A stretch of 47,900 nt of DNA from the NCBI RefSeq assembly GCF_000332055.1, contig NZ_ALVZ01000192.1, positions 1 through 47,900 on the forward strand, given 5' to 3'. The notes under the pieces are model-generated. The model was not told the DNA's origin. It was given only the letters and a program-made list of their open reading frames with translations, and did not search any database. The position numbers and the translations under genes are program-made. Within the stretch, counting starts at the first letter, position 1; each line of letters starts with the position of its first letter. Origin of the DNA: Xenococcus sp. PCC 7305. GTDB taxonomy: Bacteria > Cyanobacteriota > Cyanobacteriia > Cyanobacteriales > Xenococcaceae. Shown piece by piece: positions 26,401-35,584 of this stretch.

Positions 26401-27663
26401 CTTACTTCCCAGCCTCGGGTCTAAGTTTAAGGGCTCTTCCAAGGTAATCAAGACAGCTTCGCTGTTATCGATATCGTCTTCCCTTCCCTGGGAGAAAGGA
26501 TAGTTATTGTCGTTAGCAACTAGAATAGTATTTTTATCGATGACAAGGAGGTTTTCGATAGTCACAAAAGGCATGCTATAGGTCTGATTGCCATCACTAT
26601 TGAGATCATCGGGATCTTGAATATTGAGCAGATCTACTAGTTCAATTTTCTCAACAAAACCATCATGGTCGATATTATCGAGGTTAATTTGGAAAATTTT
26701 CTTGAATTCAGCCGACTTTCCCTGTTCCCCATCTCTTTCGATGACCAAGAACTCATTATCGTTGATGGGGGTGAAATCACCAATCAGATGACCATCAACT
26801 GTCGGGTAAAACCCTACTAAGCCTTGGAAGGAACCAGTTGCCACCTCAAATTTATAAATGCGTAAAGCATTTTTGGGATCGCCGTCTACTACTCCTTCCA
26901 ATAGAGGATACAATATTTGGCGATCAGGGCTAAAGGCCATCCCCTCAAACCCGCGAGAGCGAGACAGGTTAGCAAGACTATTTCCTAAATTGGGGTTATC
27001 AGGAGACCGAACAAACTCACCAATGGTAATATTTGGCGTGGCGATCGGCGCATTGAGTAATGTCCCTGTGGCATCGAAATGCAGGATATAGGGTCCAAAT
27101 TCTTCGCCTATCCAGATATCACCATGACTATCGACGGCAAAAGACTCAATGTCAAAGTCCCCTCCAGTCAGCTTACGGTCTTCTGAATTTTCATTGACAA
27201 TGTCAAAAGGTATTAAATGATTGGGGTCGGATAATTGTATGAAATCTTGAATTGCGATACTTCCGTCCCCATTTTCTACTCCTACAAAATTGGGAACGGT
27301 TTGATAAAGGCGCAGTAAATAGTCTTTACTATTGTCTTGGGAGCCAAAACCATTATCCGATAGAAACCAGAATGTACCATTATAGCTGGGCGCAAACTGT
27401 ACGCTACTAAATCCCTGGACAGGCTGACCAGCAAAAGGGCCCTTTCTACCGTTGGCATTTATGGGCGTGCCGTCCCCACTGTCTCCTCCAGATGCTGGCC
27501 CCTCGGCAAAGGTATCAGCAGGAAGAACCGCAAATCCCCTAAGTTCGTTTTTTGCCCTTGCTGGGTTTTTGTCTTGATTGTTCAAGAATTGACTAGAAAG
27601 CACATATATTGAGGTGAGGACGACGAACGCTAACCAATAGCAACGTGAGTTCGATGAGTACAA
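26398..27663 (-). CDS. Esterase-like/phytase-like exported protein
   Basis: 421 residues with an N-terminal membrane anchor or signal (about residues 9-25). The body has the beta-propeller-like pattern of the 'esterase-like activity of phytase' family: GGDFDIESFAVDSHGDIWIGEEFGPYILHFDATG, GFEGMAFSPDRQILYPLLEG, FLVIERDGEQG and VANDNNYPFSQGR. Relatives are secreted and calcium-rich; phosphatase activity is inferred, not shown. It ends in a MITE: its stop codon lies within the copy D target duplication. Confidence 0.85.
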   Translation of the reverse strand: MYSSNSRCYWLAFVVLTSIYVLSSQFLNNQDKNPARAKNELRGFAVLPADTFAEGPASGGDSGDGTPINANGRKGPFAGQPVQGFSSVQFAPSYNGTFWFLSDNGFGSQDNSKDYLLRLYQTVPNFVGVENGDGSIAIQDFIQLSDPNHLIPFDIVNENSEDRKLTGGDFDIESFAVDSHGDIWIGEEFGPYILHFDATGTLLNAPIATPNITIGEFVRSPDNPNLGNSLANLSRSRGFEGMAFSPDRQILYPLLEGVVDGDPKNALRIYKFEVATGSFQGLVGFYPTVDGHLIGDFTPINDNEFLVIERDGEQGKSAEFKKIFQINLDNIDHDGFVEKIELVDLLNIQDPDDLNSDGNQTYSMPFVTIENLLVIDKNTILVANDNNYPFSQGREDDIDNSEAVLITLEEPLNLDPRLGSK

Positions 27664-27680
27664 AATTTACTAGTTCTGAA

Positions 27681-27776
27681 TAGGGACTTAGGGATTTGGG
27701 GATTTAGGGAAAAGCCTATTACTTCGTTGTTCAACTTGGGAAATGTAATCAAAAGGAAAATTCGTCGAACTGACGT
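27681..27776. repeat. Dispersed repeat family 3, copy 1
   Basis: Starts with GGGATTTGGGGATTTAGGG and continues through CGTTGTTCAACTTGGGAAAT to AAAATTCGTCGAACTGACG. A second copy in the same orientation lies at 39538-39650. I find no protein frame and no inverted ends. Confidence 0.75.
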
Positions 27777-27803
27777 AGTAGCAGTAACGATTAAAGAGCA
27801 ACT

Positions 27804-29417
27804 TCATTCTAAGATATACGGATTTAATCCCATATTAACTAAAGAACGGGAAGCAGTTTCTGCTTTGCTCCGTTGACTGAAAGCTCCGACTTGTAACATC
27901 GTTTTTCCTTGATAGACTGTGCGAAAAGCATCTGGGTAGAGCGATCGCACTTGTGATTGCTGACTGCTATTAGCGGTTTCGACTAAAACCCGATATTTTA
28001 TCGTTGCCACAGGGCTGACAAAAGAGATCACATTCGCCGTCGCATTATTCTCGATAACATCGCTAGTTGGTGCCGAAAAGACCAATTCCTTGGTGCCATT
28101 ATCTAGTGGGCGAGGAGTAACATTTGCGATCGCATTACCGTTATCATTCCTTGCTAAGTTATTCTCATTAGCTAAACTGTTCGGATTAGTGATTGATGGT
28201 GGCAAGGGTAAGGTTTCACTGCTAGTAATGGCAGAAGACGATGCAGTTCTCCGTTGCGGAAGATCATTATTAGTGGGCCTTGCTGGTAAAGGAGTTAAGG
28301 GCTGGTCCCGCAAGCTGCTATTCTCAGGTTCCGGTTCTCGGGTCACAGTTGAGTTTATGGCAACTAGAGAATTGGTGTTACCCTCAAAATCTATGGTTCC
28401 TGAGGTTGCCCCGTACACTTCTGTGCCAACGGCAACTATGGAATTTTTAGTAATATTTTGAATATCAAATTTACCACTACCCCGAAAAACATTCCCCCCT
28501 GACTGCTCATTGGTTCCTAGATCAACGCGGGAATTGGCGATCGCAACCAAGCCATATTCCTGAGAGCCCAAAATTTTGTTATCACGCAAAACACCTTGGG
28601 AATTCCCTTCAAAAATCACGCCGATACGGTTGCCTTTAAAACTATTACCTTGCAGAGTGACCGCCGCATTTTTGACAATCCCCACACCAAATCCAGTTCT
28701 TTCAAAAAGATTATTCTTTACTTGAGGATGGGAAGAACCATAAACTAATAAGCCATTGCCCAAATTATTAAAGAAATAGTTATCTTCAATTGTTGGCTGG
28801 CTCTTGCCATTTACCGAAATCCCAGTATTGCCATTCCCAATTAGACTACTAGAGGTAATAGTCGGGTTAGCCGATTCGATCCAAATGCCATGTCCTCTTC
28901 TATTTGGATTAGTCACAGTAATCCCTGTGATAGTTCCTGCGTCCCTAATTAATGCGATCGCAACATTTTGTCCGGCACCAGTCGGGCTGATAAAATCGCC
29001 ACCACCTTTAACTAGAATATTGCTGCCTTGTGATTCTACTGTTCCTTGAAGAGTAATATTTTTTCTCATAATTAAGGGAAAAGTTTCTCCAGTCTCCTCA
29101 CTATAAGTCCCAGAAACTAGGGAAATAACTGTATTAGTTGGTGCGATTCTTAATGCTTGGGTAATAGTCTTTAACGGTGAATTTCGATTGCCAACTGCAT
29201 CATCATTTCCCTGGTGAGGATTGACATAAATAATATTTTTAGCGACATCAGCAACTTCTTGTTTAAGATAATTTGAGTTACCAGTTTCTTGGGCCAAGGC
29301 AACATTGGGACAACTAAATAAACTCCAAGATAACGGCATAATTGTCCCGAATATAAGAGCTAGTTTTTGCGTATTAAAACTACTGATATCTTTTGACTGA
29401 ATACTTAACCTAAGCAT
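27804..29417 (-). CDS. Exported parallel beta-helix (DUF1565) protein with SPOR-like C-terminus
   Basis: 537 residues. An N-terminal signal (about 18-43, ending NVALAQ) precedes a DUF1565/right-handed beta-helix domain (about 60-345) with IYVNPHQGNDDAVGNRNSPLKTITQAL and repeated NNLF/NSF..G turns (GNGNTGISVNG, NNLGNGLLVYGSSHPQVKNN). A Pro/Asn-rich linker (about 350-465) leads to a SPOR-like end (YRVLVET...FRTVYQGKTMLQVGAFSQRSKAETA), which in known proteins binds denuded septal peptidoglycan. It is therefore likely a periplasmic wall-associated protein. Transcribed divergently from comB. Confidence 0.82.
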   Translation of the reverse strand: MLRLSIQSKDISSFNTQKLALIFGTIMPLSWSLFSCPNVALAQETGNSNYLKQEVADVAKNIIYVNPHQGNDDAVGNRNSPLKTITQALRIAPTNTVISLVSGTYSEETGETFPLIMRKNITLQGTVESQGSNILVKGGGDFISPTGAGQNVAIALIRDAGTITGITVTNPNRRGHGIWIESANPTITSSSLIGNGNTGISVNGKSQPTIEDNYFFNNLGNGLLVYGSSHPQVKNNLFERTGFGVGIVKNAAVTLQGNSFKGNRIGVIFEGNSQGVLRDNKILGSQEYGLVAIANSRVDLGTNEQSGGNVFRGSGKFDIQNITKNSIVAVGTEVYGATSGTIDFEGNTNSLVAINSTVTREPEPENSSLRDQPLTPLPARPTNNDLPQRRTASSSAITSSETLPLPPSITNPNSLANENNLARNDNGNAIANVTPRPLDNGTKELVFSAPTSDVIENNATANVISFVSPVATIKYRVLVETANSSQQSQVRSLYPDAFRTVYQGKTMLQVGAFSQRSKAETASRSLVNMGLNPYILE

Positions 29418-29553
29418 AATTCTCTAAAAACAAAGATGTGTGAGGGAAATGATTTTTAAGACGAGTCAAACTAGTTGAAAGTTGCGTAGCAATGGTTACG
29501 AAATAACGTATAATTGCGAGAGTTTAGATTTTATTACTATTAGATCAATTTAA

Positions 29554-30288
29554 GTGAAATTATTTATCTACCATACCCCTGAAGCTACTCCTAGCAATAG
29601 TCTTCCCGATTGTGCTGTTGTAATCGATGTTTTACGAGCGACTACGACGATCGCTACCGCTCTAAACGCTGGAGCCGAGGCAGTACAAGCTTTTAGTGAT
29701 ATTGATTTACTCATGGCCAAATCTGACCAATGGCCACCGGAAAAACGGCTGCGAGCAGGAGAAAGAGGGGGCAAAAAGGTAGAAGGTTTTGATCTGGGTA
29801 ATTCTCCTCTCAATTGCACTACCGATGTCGTGAACCAAAAAAGATTATTTTTGACGACAACTAACGGTACTCGTGCATTACAAAGAGTTCAACAAGCTGA
29901 TACAGTTATCACTGCTGCTCAGATAAATCGTCAAGCTGTGGTTAATTATTTGTTAGAAAAACAACCAGAGATAATTTGGTTGGTGGGCTCTGGTTGGCAA
30001 GGAACTTATTCTGTAGAAGATACTGCTTGTGCTGGTGCGATTGTTGATTCGCTTTTACAACAAGCTAGTGTTTCGCTATTGGAAATTGCGGGAAATGATG
30101 AAGTGATTGGTGCGCTTTCTCTGTATCACCAATGGCAAGATAATCTATTGTCAGTCTTCCGCCAATGTAGTCATGGACAAAGACTTTTAAACTTAGATTG
30201 CGACGCAGACATCGAGTACTGTTCCAGAACCGACATTATGGATATTGTCCCAATTCAAAAAGAACCAGGAGTCTTAGTTAAGGGATGA
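29554..30288 (+). CDS. comB: 2-phosphosulfolactate phosphatase-family protein ComB
   Basis: 244 residues of the ComB family. The N-terminal [23 protein letters not shown] and the LAGERGG-type segment ([20 protein letters not shown]) plus [10 protein letters not shown] match. In methanogens ComB makes sulfolactate for coenzyme M; cyanobacteria keep the gene without that pathway being established, so the physiological substrate is open. The start is GTG 29554; the first strand [10 protein letters not shown] begins directly after it, and no clear Shine-Dalgarno is seen. Its stop TGA (30286-30288) lies inside a GGGATGA heptamer tract. Confidence 0.9.
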   Translation: MKLFIYHTPEATPSNSLPDCAVVIDVLRATTTIATALNAGAEAVQAFSDIDLLMAKSDQWPPEKRLRAGERGGKKVEGFDLGNSPLNCTTDVVNQKRLFLTTTNGTRALQRVQQADTVITAAQINRQAVVNYLLEKQPEIIWLVGSGWQGTYSVEDTACAGAIVDSLLQQASVSLLEIAGNDEVIGALSLYHQWQDNLLSVFRQCSHGQRLLNLDCDADIEYCSRTDIMDIVPIQKEPGVLVKG

Positions 30289-30320
30289 GGGATGAGGGAT
30301 GAAGGATGAGGGATGAGGAA
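30282..30320. repeat. GGGATGA heptamer tract overlapping the comB stop codon
   Basis: Five units (one AGGATGA variant) in a row; the TGA of the first unit is the comB stop codon and the codon before it (GGA) is also part of the unit. Confidence 0.9.
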
Positions 30321-30333
30321 CGTTTAACTCTTC

Positions 30334-30430
30334 TTCTGCCCTCTGCCCTCTGCCCTCTGCCTTCTCTCTTGGTGCGCGTTCCCTAGCGCCTGACGGCGGC
30401 GCGGGGTCGCACCGCTGCCCTCTGCCTTCA
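30334..30430. repeat. CCCTCTG tract interrupted by a GC-rich hairpin
   Basis: CCCTCTG units at 30334-30363 and 30415-30429 flank a 43-base GC-rich block (30371-30413) whose ends GGTGCG and CGCACC are complementary, with an inner GCGCC/GGCGC pairing. The block sits in a position that would form a stem-loop between the comB and clpC 3' ends. Confidence 0.75.
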
Positions 30431-30431
30431 T

Positions 30432-32795
30432 TTATCCTACTGCTTCAACTAATGCAGGTTGAGTGGTTGCCGAGACGATTACCTTGTCGTTTTCTGCTAC
30501 ATCAACCAAAGCGCGATCGCTATCGTTGACTTGGCCAGAAAGAATCGCTTCAGCTAGAGAATCTTCCAACAATCTCATAATGGCACGACGTAAAGGTCTA
30601 GCTCCATAGGCGGGATCGAAACCTTCGGTAATTACTTTTTCTCTGAAGGCATCACTTATTTCTAAAGTAATTTCTCTTTGTGCTTGGAGACGTTGGCTAA
30701 TCTCTGTCAGTAAAATATCCGCAATTTGGCTTACTTCTGGTTTGGTAAGTTGACGGAACACGATCACTTCATCAAGACGGTTGAGAAATTCGGGACGGAA
30801 ATAGTTTTTCAACTCATCATTAACGCGACTGCGTATCTTTTGATATGCTGCCTCAGCTTGATCGTCTATCAAGTCGAAACCAAGCCCTGTGCCCCCTTTC
30901 TCGATCGCCTTGGCTCCAATATTAGAAGTCATGATAATAATGGTATTTTTGAAATTAACCACTCTCCCTTGGGCATCAGTCAGACGACCATCATCCAATA
31001 ACTGCAAAAAGATATTGAACACATCAGGATGAGCTTTTTCAATTTCATCAAACAGAATTACGGAATAAGGTTTGCGACGAATGGCCTCGGTTAATTGACC
31101 TCCTTCGTCATAGCCGACAAATCCTGGGGGAGATCCAATTAGCTTCGATACGGTATGGGATTCCATAAATTCCGACATATCGACCCGTACCATCGCATCT
31201 TCCGAGCCAAACATGGTGATTGCCAAGGATTTTGCTAGTTCGGTTTTGCCGACTCCTGTGGGGCCAGAAAAGATAAAGCTTGCGATCGGACGATTGGGAT
31301 CACCAATTCCGGAACGAGAACGACGCAACGCCCGTGAAACTGCTTTGACTGCCTCGTCTTGGCCAATTACTTTTCGATGTAAATCAGCTTCGAGATTAAT
31401 TAGTTTTTCTCCCTCAGTATCATCGGTTTTGGTAACAGGAACTCCTGTCCAAGAACCGACAATCTCGGCAATCTCTTCTTGATCAACTATCGGAGTTAAG
31501 GCTTCTGGATTAATTGGCTCAATTTCGGGTTCTGCTAATTTTTTCTTGAGGGAATATCTCAAATGAACTTTAGAACCGGCCTCGTCGATTAAATCAATTG
31601 CTTTATCGGGTAAAAAGCGATCGCTGATGTAACGATCCGATAGAGTGACCGCAGCTTTAATTGCTTGGTCAGTATATTTAACTTGGTGGTAATTTTCATA
31701 GGTGCTTTGTAAGCCTTGAATAATCGCGATCGCATCTTCTACGGAAGGTTCTCCCACCATCACTTTTTGGAAACGACGTTCGAGAGCGGCATCTTTTTCA
31801 ATATGCTGACGATATTCATTCAAAGTTGTACTGCCAAGACATTGTAGCTCGCCTCTAGCTAGAGCAGGCTTGAGCAAATTTGCCGCATCCATCGCTCCGC
31901 CCATGGCCCCCGCACCCATAAGAGTGTGAAGCTCGTCGATTACCAGAATAATATTCCCTGCGGCTTTCACTTCTTCGACAATAGCTTTGAGTCTTTCTTC
32001 AAAATCACCCCGAAATTTGGTTCCTGCGAGCAAAGAACCCATGTCAAGACTAATAACTTCTTTATCCCGAATTAGATCAGGAACTTCGCCTTTAACGATG
32101 CGTTGTGCTAAACCTTCTGCGATCGCGGTTTTGCCAACTCCTGGCTCCCCAACTAAGACAGGGTTATTTTTGGTACGACGACCGAGAATCTGCACCGTTC
32201 TCTCAATTTCTGGATATCTGCCAATGATTGGGTCAATTTTGCCTTCCCTTGCTAGTTCAGTTAGGTTGATGCTAAATTCAGCCAATTTTGTTTTTGAACC
32301 AGACTTATCTCCTAAGCCAAAAGGATTAAACTGCTTGTTACTCGATGCGGCAACTGCTTCTTTCTCTCCTAGGCTTTTAAGAATCTCAGTTCGTAAGGTC
32401 TTGAGATTTATGCCTTGATCTCTCAGCAGTCTGGAGGCCAGAGTATCGGTTAAGCTTGTGATCGCCAGTAAAATATGCTCTGGCCCAATGTAATTAATAC
32501 TAAGATTTCGTGCCTCAGTAAAAGCTTGCTCAAAAATACTTTTAACTTTGGGGGTAAAAGGAATATTCTGTGGACTGAAGCCGCCCCCTTTTCCGACTGT
32601 TTCCGCGATTACTTGTCTAATTTTTTGAATAGTAAGGCCCTGGTTCGCTAGAATTTTTGCGGCAACAGAAGACCCTTCTCCGATAAGCCCTAATAATAAA
32701 TGTTCACTTCCTACTAAATTGTACCCAGCGTTCCTGGCTTCTTCTTGAGCCAAAACGACAGTTTTAATAGCTTTTTCATTAAAATGTTCAAACAT
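30432..32795 (-). CDS. clpC: ClpC-type Hsp100 ATPase lacking most of the middle (UVR) region
   Basis: 787 residues. The N-domain with two Clp-N repeats (about 1-145; [22 protein letters not shown]), NBD1 (Walker A GEPGVGKT at 216-223, Walker B VIDELH) and NBD2 (Walker A GPTGVGKT at 511-518) are intact. The LGF tripeptide in GGTGLGF, in the region where ClpC contacts ClpP, is kept. Between IDEAGS (403-408) and [14 protein letters not shown] there are only about 33 residues, whereas the usual cyanobacterial ClpC has about 75-80 there, including the UVR-like coiled coil. It is therefore either a second ClpC paralogue or a shortened ClpC. Adaptor-dependent regulation through that region would be lost. 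Confidence 0.9.
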   Translation of the reverse strand: MFEHFNEKAIKTVVLAQEEARNAGYNLVGSEHLLLGLIGEGSSVAAKILANQGLTIQKIRQVIAETVGKGGGFSPQNIPFTPKVKSIFEQAFTEARNLSINYIGPEHILLAITSLTDTLASRLLRDQGINLKTLRTEILKSLGEKEAVAASSNKQFNPFGLGDKSGSKTKLAEFSINLTELAREGKIDPIIGRYPEIERTVQILGRRTKNNPVLVGEPGVGKTAIAEGLAQRIVKGEVPDLIRDKEVISLDMGSLLAGTKFRGDFEERLKAIVEEVKAAGNIILVIDELHTLMGAGAMGGAMDAANLLKPALARGELQCLGSTTLNEYRQHIEKDAALERRFQKVMVGEPSVEDAIAIIQGLQSTYENYHQVKYTDQAIKAAVTLSDRYISDRFLPDKAIDLIDEAGSKVHLRYSLKKKLAEPEIEPINPEALTPIVDQEEIAEIVGSWTGVPVTKTDDTEGEKLINLEADLHRKVIGQDEAVKAVSRALRRSRSGIGDPNRPIASFIFSGPTGVGKTELAKSLAITMFGSEDAMVRVDMSEFMESHTVSKLIGSPPGFVGYDEGGQLTEAIRRKPYSVILFDEIEKAHPDVFNIFLQLLDDGRLTDAQGRVVNFKNTIIIMTSNIGAKAIEKGGTGLGFDLIDDQAEAAYQKIRSRVNDELKNYFRPEFLNRLDEVIVFRQLTKPEVSQIADILLTEISQRLQAQREITLEISDAFREKVITEGFDPAYGARPLRRAIMRLLEDSLAEAILSGQVNDSDRALVDVAENDKVIVSATTQPALVEAVG

Positions 32796-32902
32796 AGGTC
32801 AGAGTTTTTATTAATATTTCTTTACCTTCTGACATTAATGTATCTTCTTTATCTATCTTTATGCAGTGACAATAACCGTAACGTTTGGTGACAATTGCCT
32901 GC

Positions 32903-33172
32903 CTAAGGGCCAGAAAACACTGCTGCTTCTACATCCTGGCGACTCAAAGAATATTTAAAAGATCTCATTAAATCTTCTCCTGAGGTTGCCGCGAGATAGT
33001 TTACGGTTAATTCCTCAATTTCTAAGCAAATTTCTGCCTTCCAAGTTGGCTTTTCTATATACCAACAGTGAAGATCTTTTTCATTTTGCTGACAGCCCAG
33101 ATTAACAAGCCATTTTTCTATTTTCGGTAAGGGATGATTATATAAAGGTGTATCCCCAGTTGGTAGTTCCAT
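32903..33172 (-). CDS. DUF3143 protein
   Basis: 89 residues. TPLYNHPLPKIEKWLVNLGC, LHCWYIEKPTWKAEICLEIEELTVNYL and the ending FKYSLSRQDVEAAVFSGP match the small DUF3143 family found in cyanobacteria and plastid-bearing eukaryotes. Function unknown. It is on the same strand as and 107 bases upstream of clpC, but no operon link can be shown. Confidence 0.88.
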   Translation of the reverse strand: MELPTGDTPLYNHPLPKIEKWLVNLGCQQNEKDLHCWYIEKPTWKAEICLEIEELTVNYLAATSGEDLMRSFKYSLSRQDVEAAVFSGP

Positions 33173-33224
33173 AAGTCAGATTCGAATGTTTCCCTTGTTT
33201 ATCTAAAATTATCACGTAGACATT

Positions 33225-33262
33225 GCCCATTACCCATTACCCATTACTTATTACTTATTACT
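33225..33262. repeat. Heptamer tract (CCCATTA then CTTATTA)
   Basis: Three CCCATTA-type units followed by two or three CTTATTA units; this is the complement of the TAATGGG/TAATAAG class at the rph stop. It ends five bases before the DUF2993 gene's stop codon. Confidence 0.9.
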
Positions 33263-33266
33263 TAAT

Positions 33267-34058
33267 TTACCCTTGATTGGGCACATGTTGAATTTGGGCA
33301 TAACCACTAAACAAAAGGCTTTTACCCCTAGTTTCTAGTCGATTGAGACGTAATTTTACGCCATCGAGATCAAAACGATCCAAATCTACCATTTCATTAA
33401 GAATCTGACCCAAGGCCCCAGTCAACTGCTGAGACAATTTACGCTCTGATGCAGGAATATCTTCTGGGGCAAACTGAATCTCTTCAAATTTGATTTTGCG
33501 TCTTTTGGCTACTGCAATAGAACAAGAAAGACTTACAGGAACACTGCGATCGCCCCAATTTGCTGTTGCTGATAGTTTAATCCGATTGTTTTGCAATAAT
33601 GTCAACCGAATATCGGCAAAGGAAACAGGCTTTCCCTGGGATATTTTGACTAATTCTGGCAAGGATAGGTTCTCTAAACGTTTTCTAACGAGTTCAGCGC
33701 CAAAAGAACGATTCAGATCAGCTTCTGTTAATTTTACTTTTGCGATCGCCTGAGTCGGTTGTTTGAGGGCAATTTTTCCTTTGAGCACTGAGCTAAAATC
33801 AAGAGACACTGGATCAGTCTCAAAAGACATCTCTTCCGTCCGAAAATCTTTACGAATTACTAGCCCCCGACCACTCATCCCGAAGCTATCAATAGTACCT
33901 TGCAAGAGCTTACTGGAAGGATTACAGCTCACCTCCACTTCTACCGACTCACTATGGGTAAATAGATGGCGAATGGTACTACTAGCAACTTTGTTGAGGA
34001 GATTTATTCCCCAATCTTTGCCTTGACTCTGATTGAAACCAACGAAACCACCAAACAT
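33267..34058 (-). CDS. DUF2993 (LmeA-like lipid-binding) protein
   Basis: 263 residues from the preferred start ATG at 34056-34058 (MFGGFVGFNQSQGKDWGINLLNKVASS). The frame is open to 34145, but the extra 29 residues (Cys-rich, DCNNLNILLQIEVDC) do not look like the family N-terminus. The segments VEVEVSCNPSSKLLQGTIDSFGMSGRGL, LTEADLNRSF and a strand-rich second half are typical of DUF2993, whose mycobacterial member LmeA binds phospholipid. No signal peptide is obvious with either start. Confidence 0.82.
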   Translation of the reverse strand: MFGGFVGFNQSQGKDWGINLLNKVASSTIRHLFTHSESVEVEVSCNPSSKLLQGTIDSFGMSGRGLVIRKDFRTEEMSFETDPVSLDFSSVLKGKIALKQPTQAIAKVKLTEADLNRSFGAELVRKRLENLSLPELVKISQGKPVSFADIRLTLLQNNRIKLSATANWGDRSVPVSLSCSIAVAKRRKIKFEEIQFAPEDIPASERKLSQQLTGALGQILNEMVDLDRFDLDGVKLRLNRLETRGKSLLFSGYAQIQHVPNQG

Positions 34059-34167
34059 AAAGCTATGTCCCAAGCGACAGTCCACCTCAATTTGTAACAA
34101 AATATTAAGATTATTGCAATCAACACAAGAGGTGTTACGAGTCAACCCAAGACTTTTATCGACGCAT

Positions 34168-35028
34168 TTACAAAATATTTCGGATCATCTGATTTGCCTG
34201 AGAGCCGTAACCACCACCAAAAAGATTGAAGTGATTGAGAATGTGATAAAGATTGTAGAGCTTTTTCCGTTGTTTGTAACCTGGGTCTAATTGCCATTGT
34301 TGATTGTAGCCTTGGTAGAAAGCACCAGGAAATCCGCCAAATAATTCTGTCATGGCAATATCAGTTTCGCGATCGCCATAGTAAGTTGCGGGGTCATAAA
34401 TCACAGGTTCGCCTGCTGTGGTAATGTCCGCATTGCCTGACCAGAGGTCACCATGAAGAATCGAGGCTTCAGGTTTGCGATCGGCTAATCTAGCTCTGAC
34501 TGCGGCAATGACTTTATTGGTATCGGGAAAACTGCCACCTTTACGTTTGGCGAGTCTTAGCTGATAACCAATGCGCTGCTCGGCGAAAAAATCCGCCCAA
34601 TTATCCATCCAGCTATTTATCTGAGGAGTGGAACCGATTGTATTATTGGTATCCCAACCAAATTTATTTTCATTGCGATGTTGATGCATCTGAGCAAGTT
34701 GCTTACCCATTTCGCTCCAACCCTGGTTATTTCTACCTCCAAAGTCCAGCCATTCTAAAACTAAGTAGCAAGCATTATCGGCAACACCCCAGCAGATCGG
34801 TTTGGGGATGGTAATAGTTTCGGTCGCGGCCATTTGTTGAAGTCCTAGGGCTTCGGCGCTAAACATTTCTATTTGGTTGGCTTGGTTGATCTTTACGAAA
34901 TAGCTTTGATTATTGCCACTGATTTTATAACCTTGATTAATACAACCTCCACCAACGGAGCGAGTATCGGTGATGCTAAAGGAAGTTTTGGTTGCTTGGG
35001 TAATTTCTTTTGCAATAGTTTGCCACAT
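34168..35028 (-). CDS. Fructosamine kinase-family protein
   Basis: 286 residues. The aminoglycoside-phosphotransferase-like fold is shown by YFVKINQANQIEMFSAEALGL (ATP-site Lys), LVLEWLDFG, the catalytic LHGDLWSGN and YDPATYYGDRETDIAMTELFGGF (metal-binding Asp). Family members phosphorylate ketosamines or ribulosamines on glycated proteins, a deglycation repair step. It is complete, and adjacent to DUF2993 on the same strand. Confidence 0.93.
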   Translation of the reverse strand: MWQTIAKEITQATKTSFSITDTRSVGGGCINQGYKISGNNQSYFVKINQANQIEMFSAEALGLQQMAATETITIPKPICWGVADNACYLVLEWLDFGGRNNQGWSEMGKQLAQMHQHRNENKFGWDTNNTIGSTPQINSWMDNWADFFAEQRIGYQLRLAKRKGGSFPDTNKVIAAVRARLADRKPEASILHGDLWSGNADITTAGEPVIYDPATYYGDRETDIAMTELFGGFPGAFYQGYNQQWQLDPGYKQRKKLYNLYHILNHFNLFGGGYGSQANQMIRNIL

Positions 35029-35089
35029 GGACTTTGAGCGATAGATTCAGAAGTTGATACATATTAGAACATATCGCATCATAGATATA

Positions 35090-35163
35090 CACGACTTGGC
35101 AATTTTATGGTCTAGTCAGGACTGGTGTTAGGTTTTAGGTAGTAGGTTTTAGGTAAAAAAAGT
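35090..35163. mobile_element. MITE family 1, copy E (left half only)
   Basis: CACGACTTGGCAATTTTATG through TAGGTAAAAAAAGTC is near-identical to the left 75 bases of copies C and D, then breaks off exactly where an antitoxin reading frame begins (35164). No right half or right end is present downstream. Confidence 0.85.
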
Positions 35164-35409
35164 CGCATTGAAATAAGAGTCAATAGCGAAGAAAAAAAAT
35201 TATTAGAACAAGCTGCGTCGATCAAGGGTTTAGGTTTAAGTGCTTATATGTTATCTCTAACCTTGACTAGTGCTAGAGAAGATATTGCAGCATATCAGAA
35301 ACTAACTTTATCAAACAAAGAGTGGGATATATTTGTATCTGCTCTAGAAAATCCTGATGAGCCAAATACTTCATTAACCAAAGCTGCAATTAGAAGAATT
35401 ACTTATTGA
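35164..35409 (+). pseudogene. DUF1778 (TacA-like) antitoxin remnant, no start codon
   Basis: The frame reads RIEIRVNSEEKKLLEQAASIKGLGLSAYMLSL...SAREDI, then LTLSNKEWDIFVSALENP and ends KAAIRRITY before TGA 35407-35409. This is the ribbon-helix-helix DUF1778 antitoxin, with its DNA-binding RIEIRV strand, dimer helices and the toxin-binding tail with LENPxEPN. There is no start codon in frame after the MITE junction. The last residues depart from the family and coincide with the fusion to the toxin remnant. Confidence 0.8.
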
Positions 35410-35584
35410 TGCATTACACAAAGCAATACGTTTAGCAGGTGAGGTTAGAATCTATGCTGTTAGGGTTGATGTAATTAATAATCGCGCCAAAAGTTTCTAT
35501 CTTAAATATGGTTTTATTTCTCTAGAAGATAATGAGTTTGCTTTGTTTTTACCAATGAAAACAATTATAAAAATCTTTGTCTAA
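35399..35584 (+). pseudogene. GNAT (TacT-like) toxin C-terminal remnant
   Basis: In another frame overlapping the antitoxin end: LLIDALHKAIRLAGEVRIYAVRVDVINNRAKSFYLKYGF, then ISLEDNEFALFLPMKTI and TAA 35582-35584. This is the C-terminal third of the acetyltransferase toxins paired with DUF1778 antitoxins; the KSFYLKYGF helix and LFLPMKTI strand are characteristic. The N-terminal ~100 residues with the acetyl-CoA loop are absent, so one deletion joined the antitoxin end to mid-toxin. It cannot be functional. Confidence 0.8.

Noticed and set aside
30432..32795. ClpB rather than ClpC
   Set aside because: The N-domain opening [20 protein letters not shown] and the LGF tripeptide near the presumed ClpP contact are ClpC features; the long ClpB middle coiled coil is absent, although its absence alone could confuse automatic naming.
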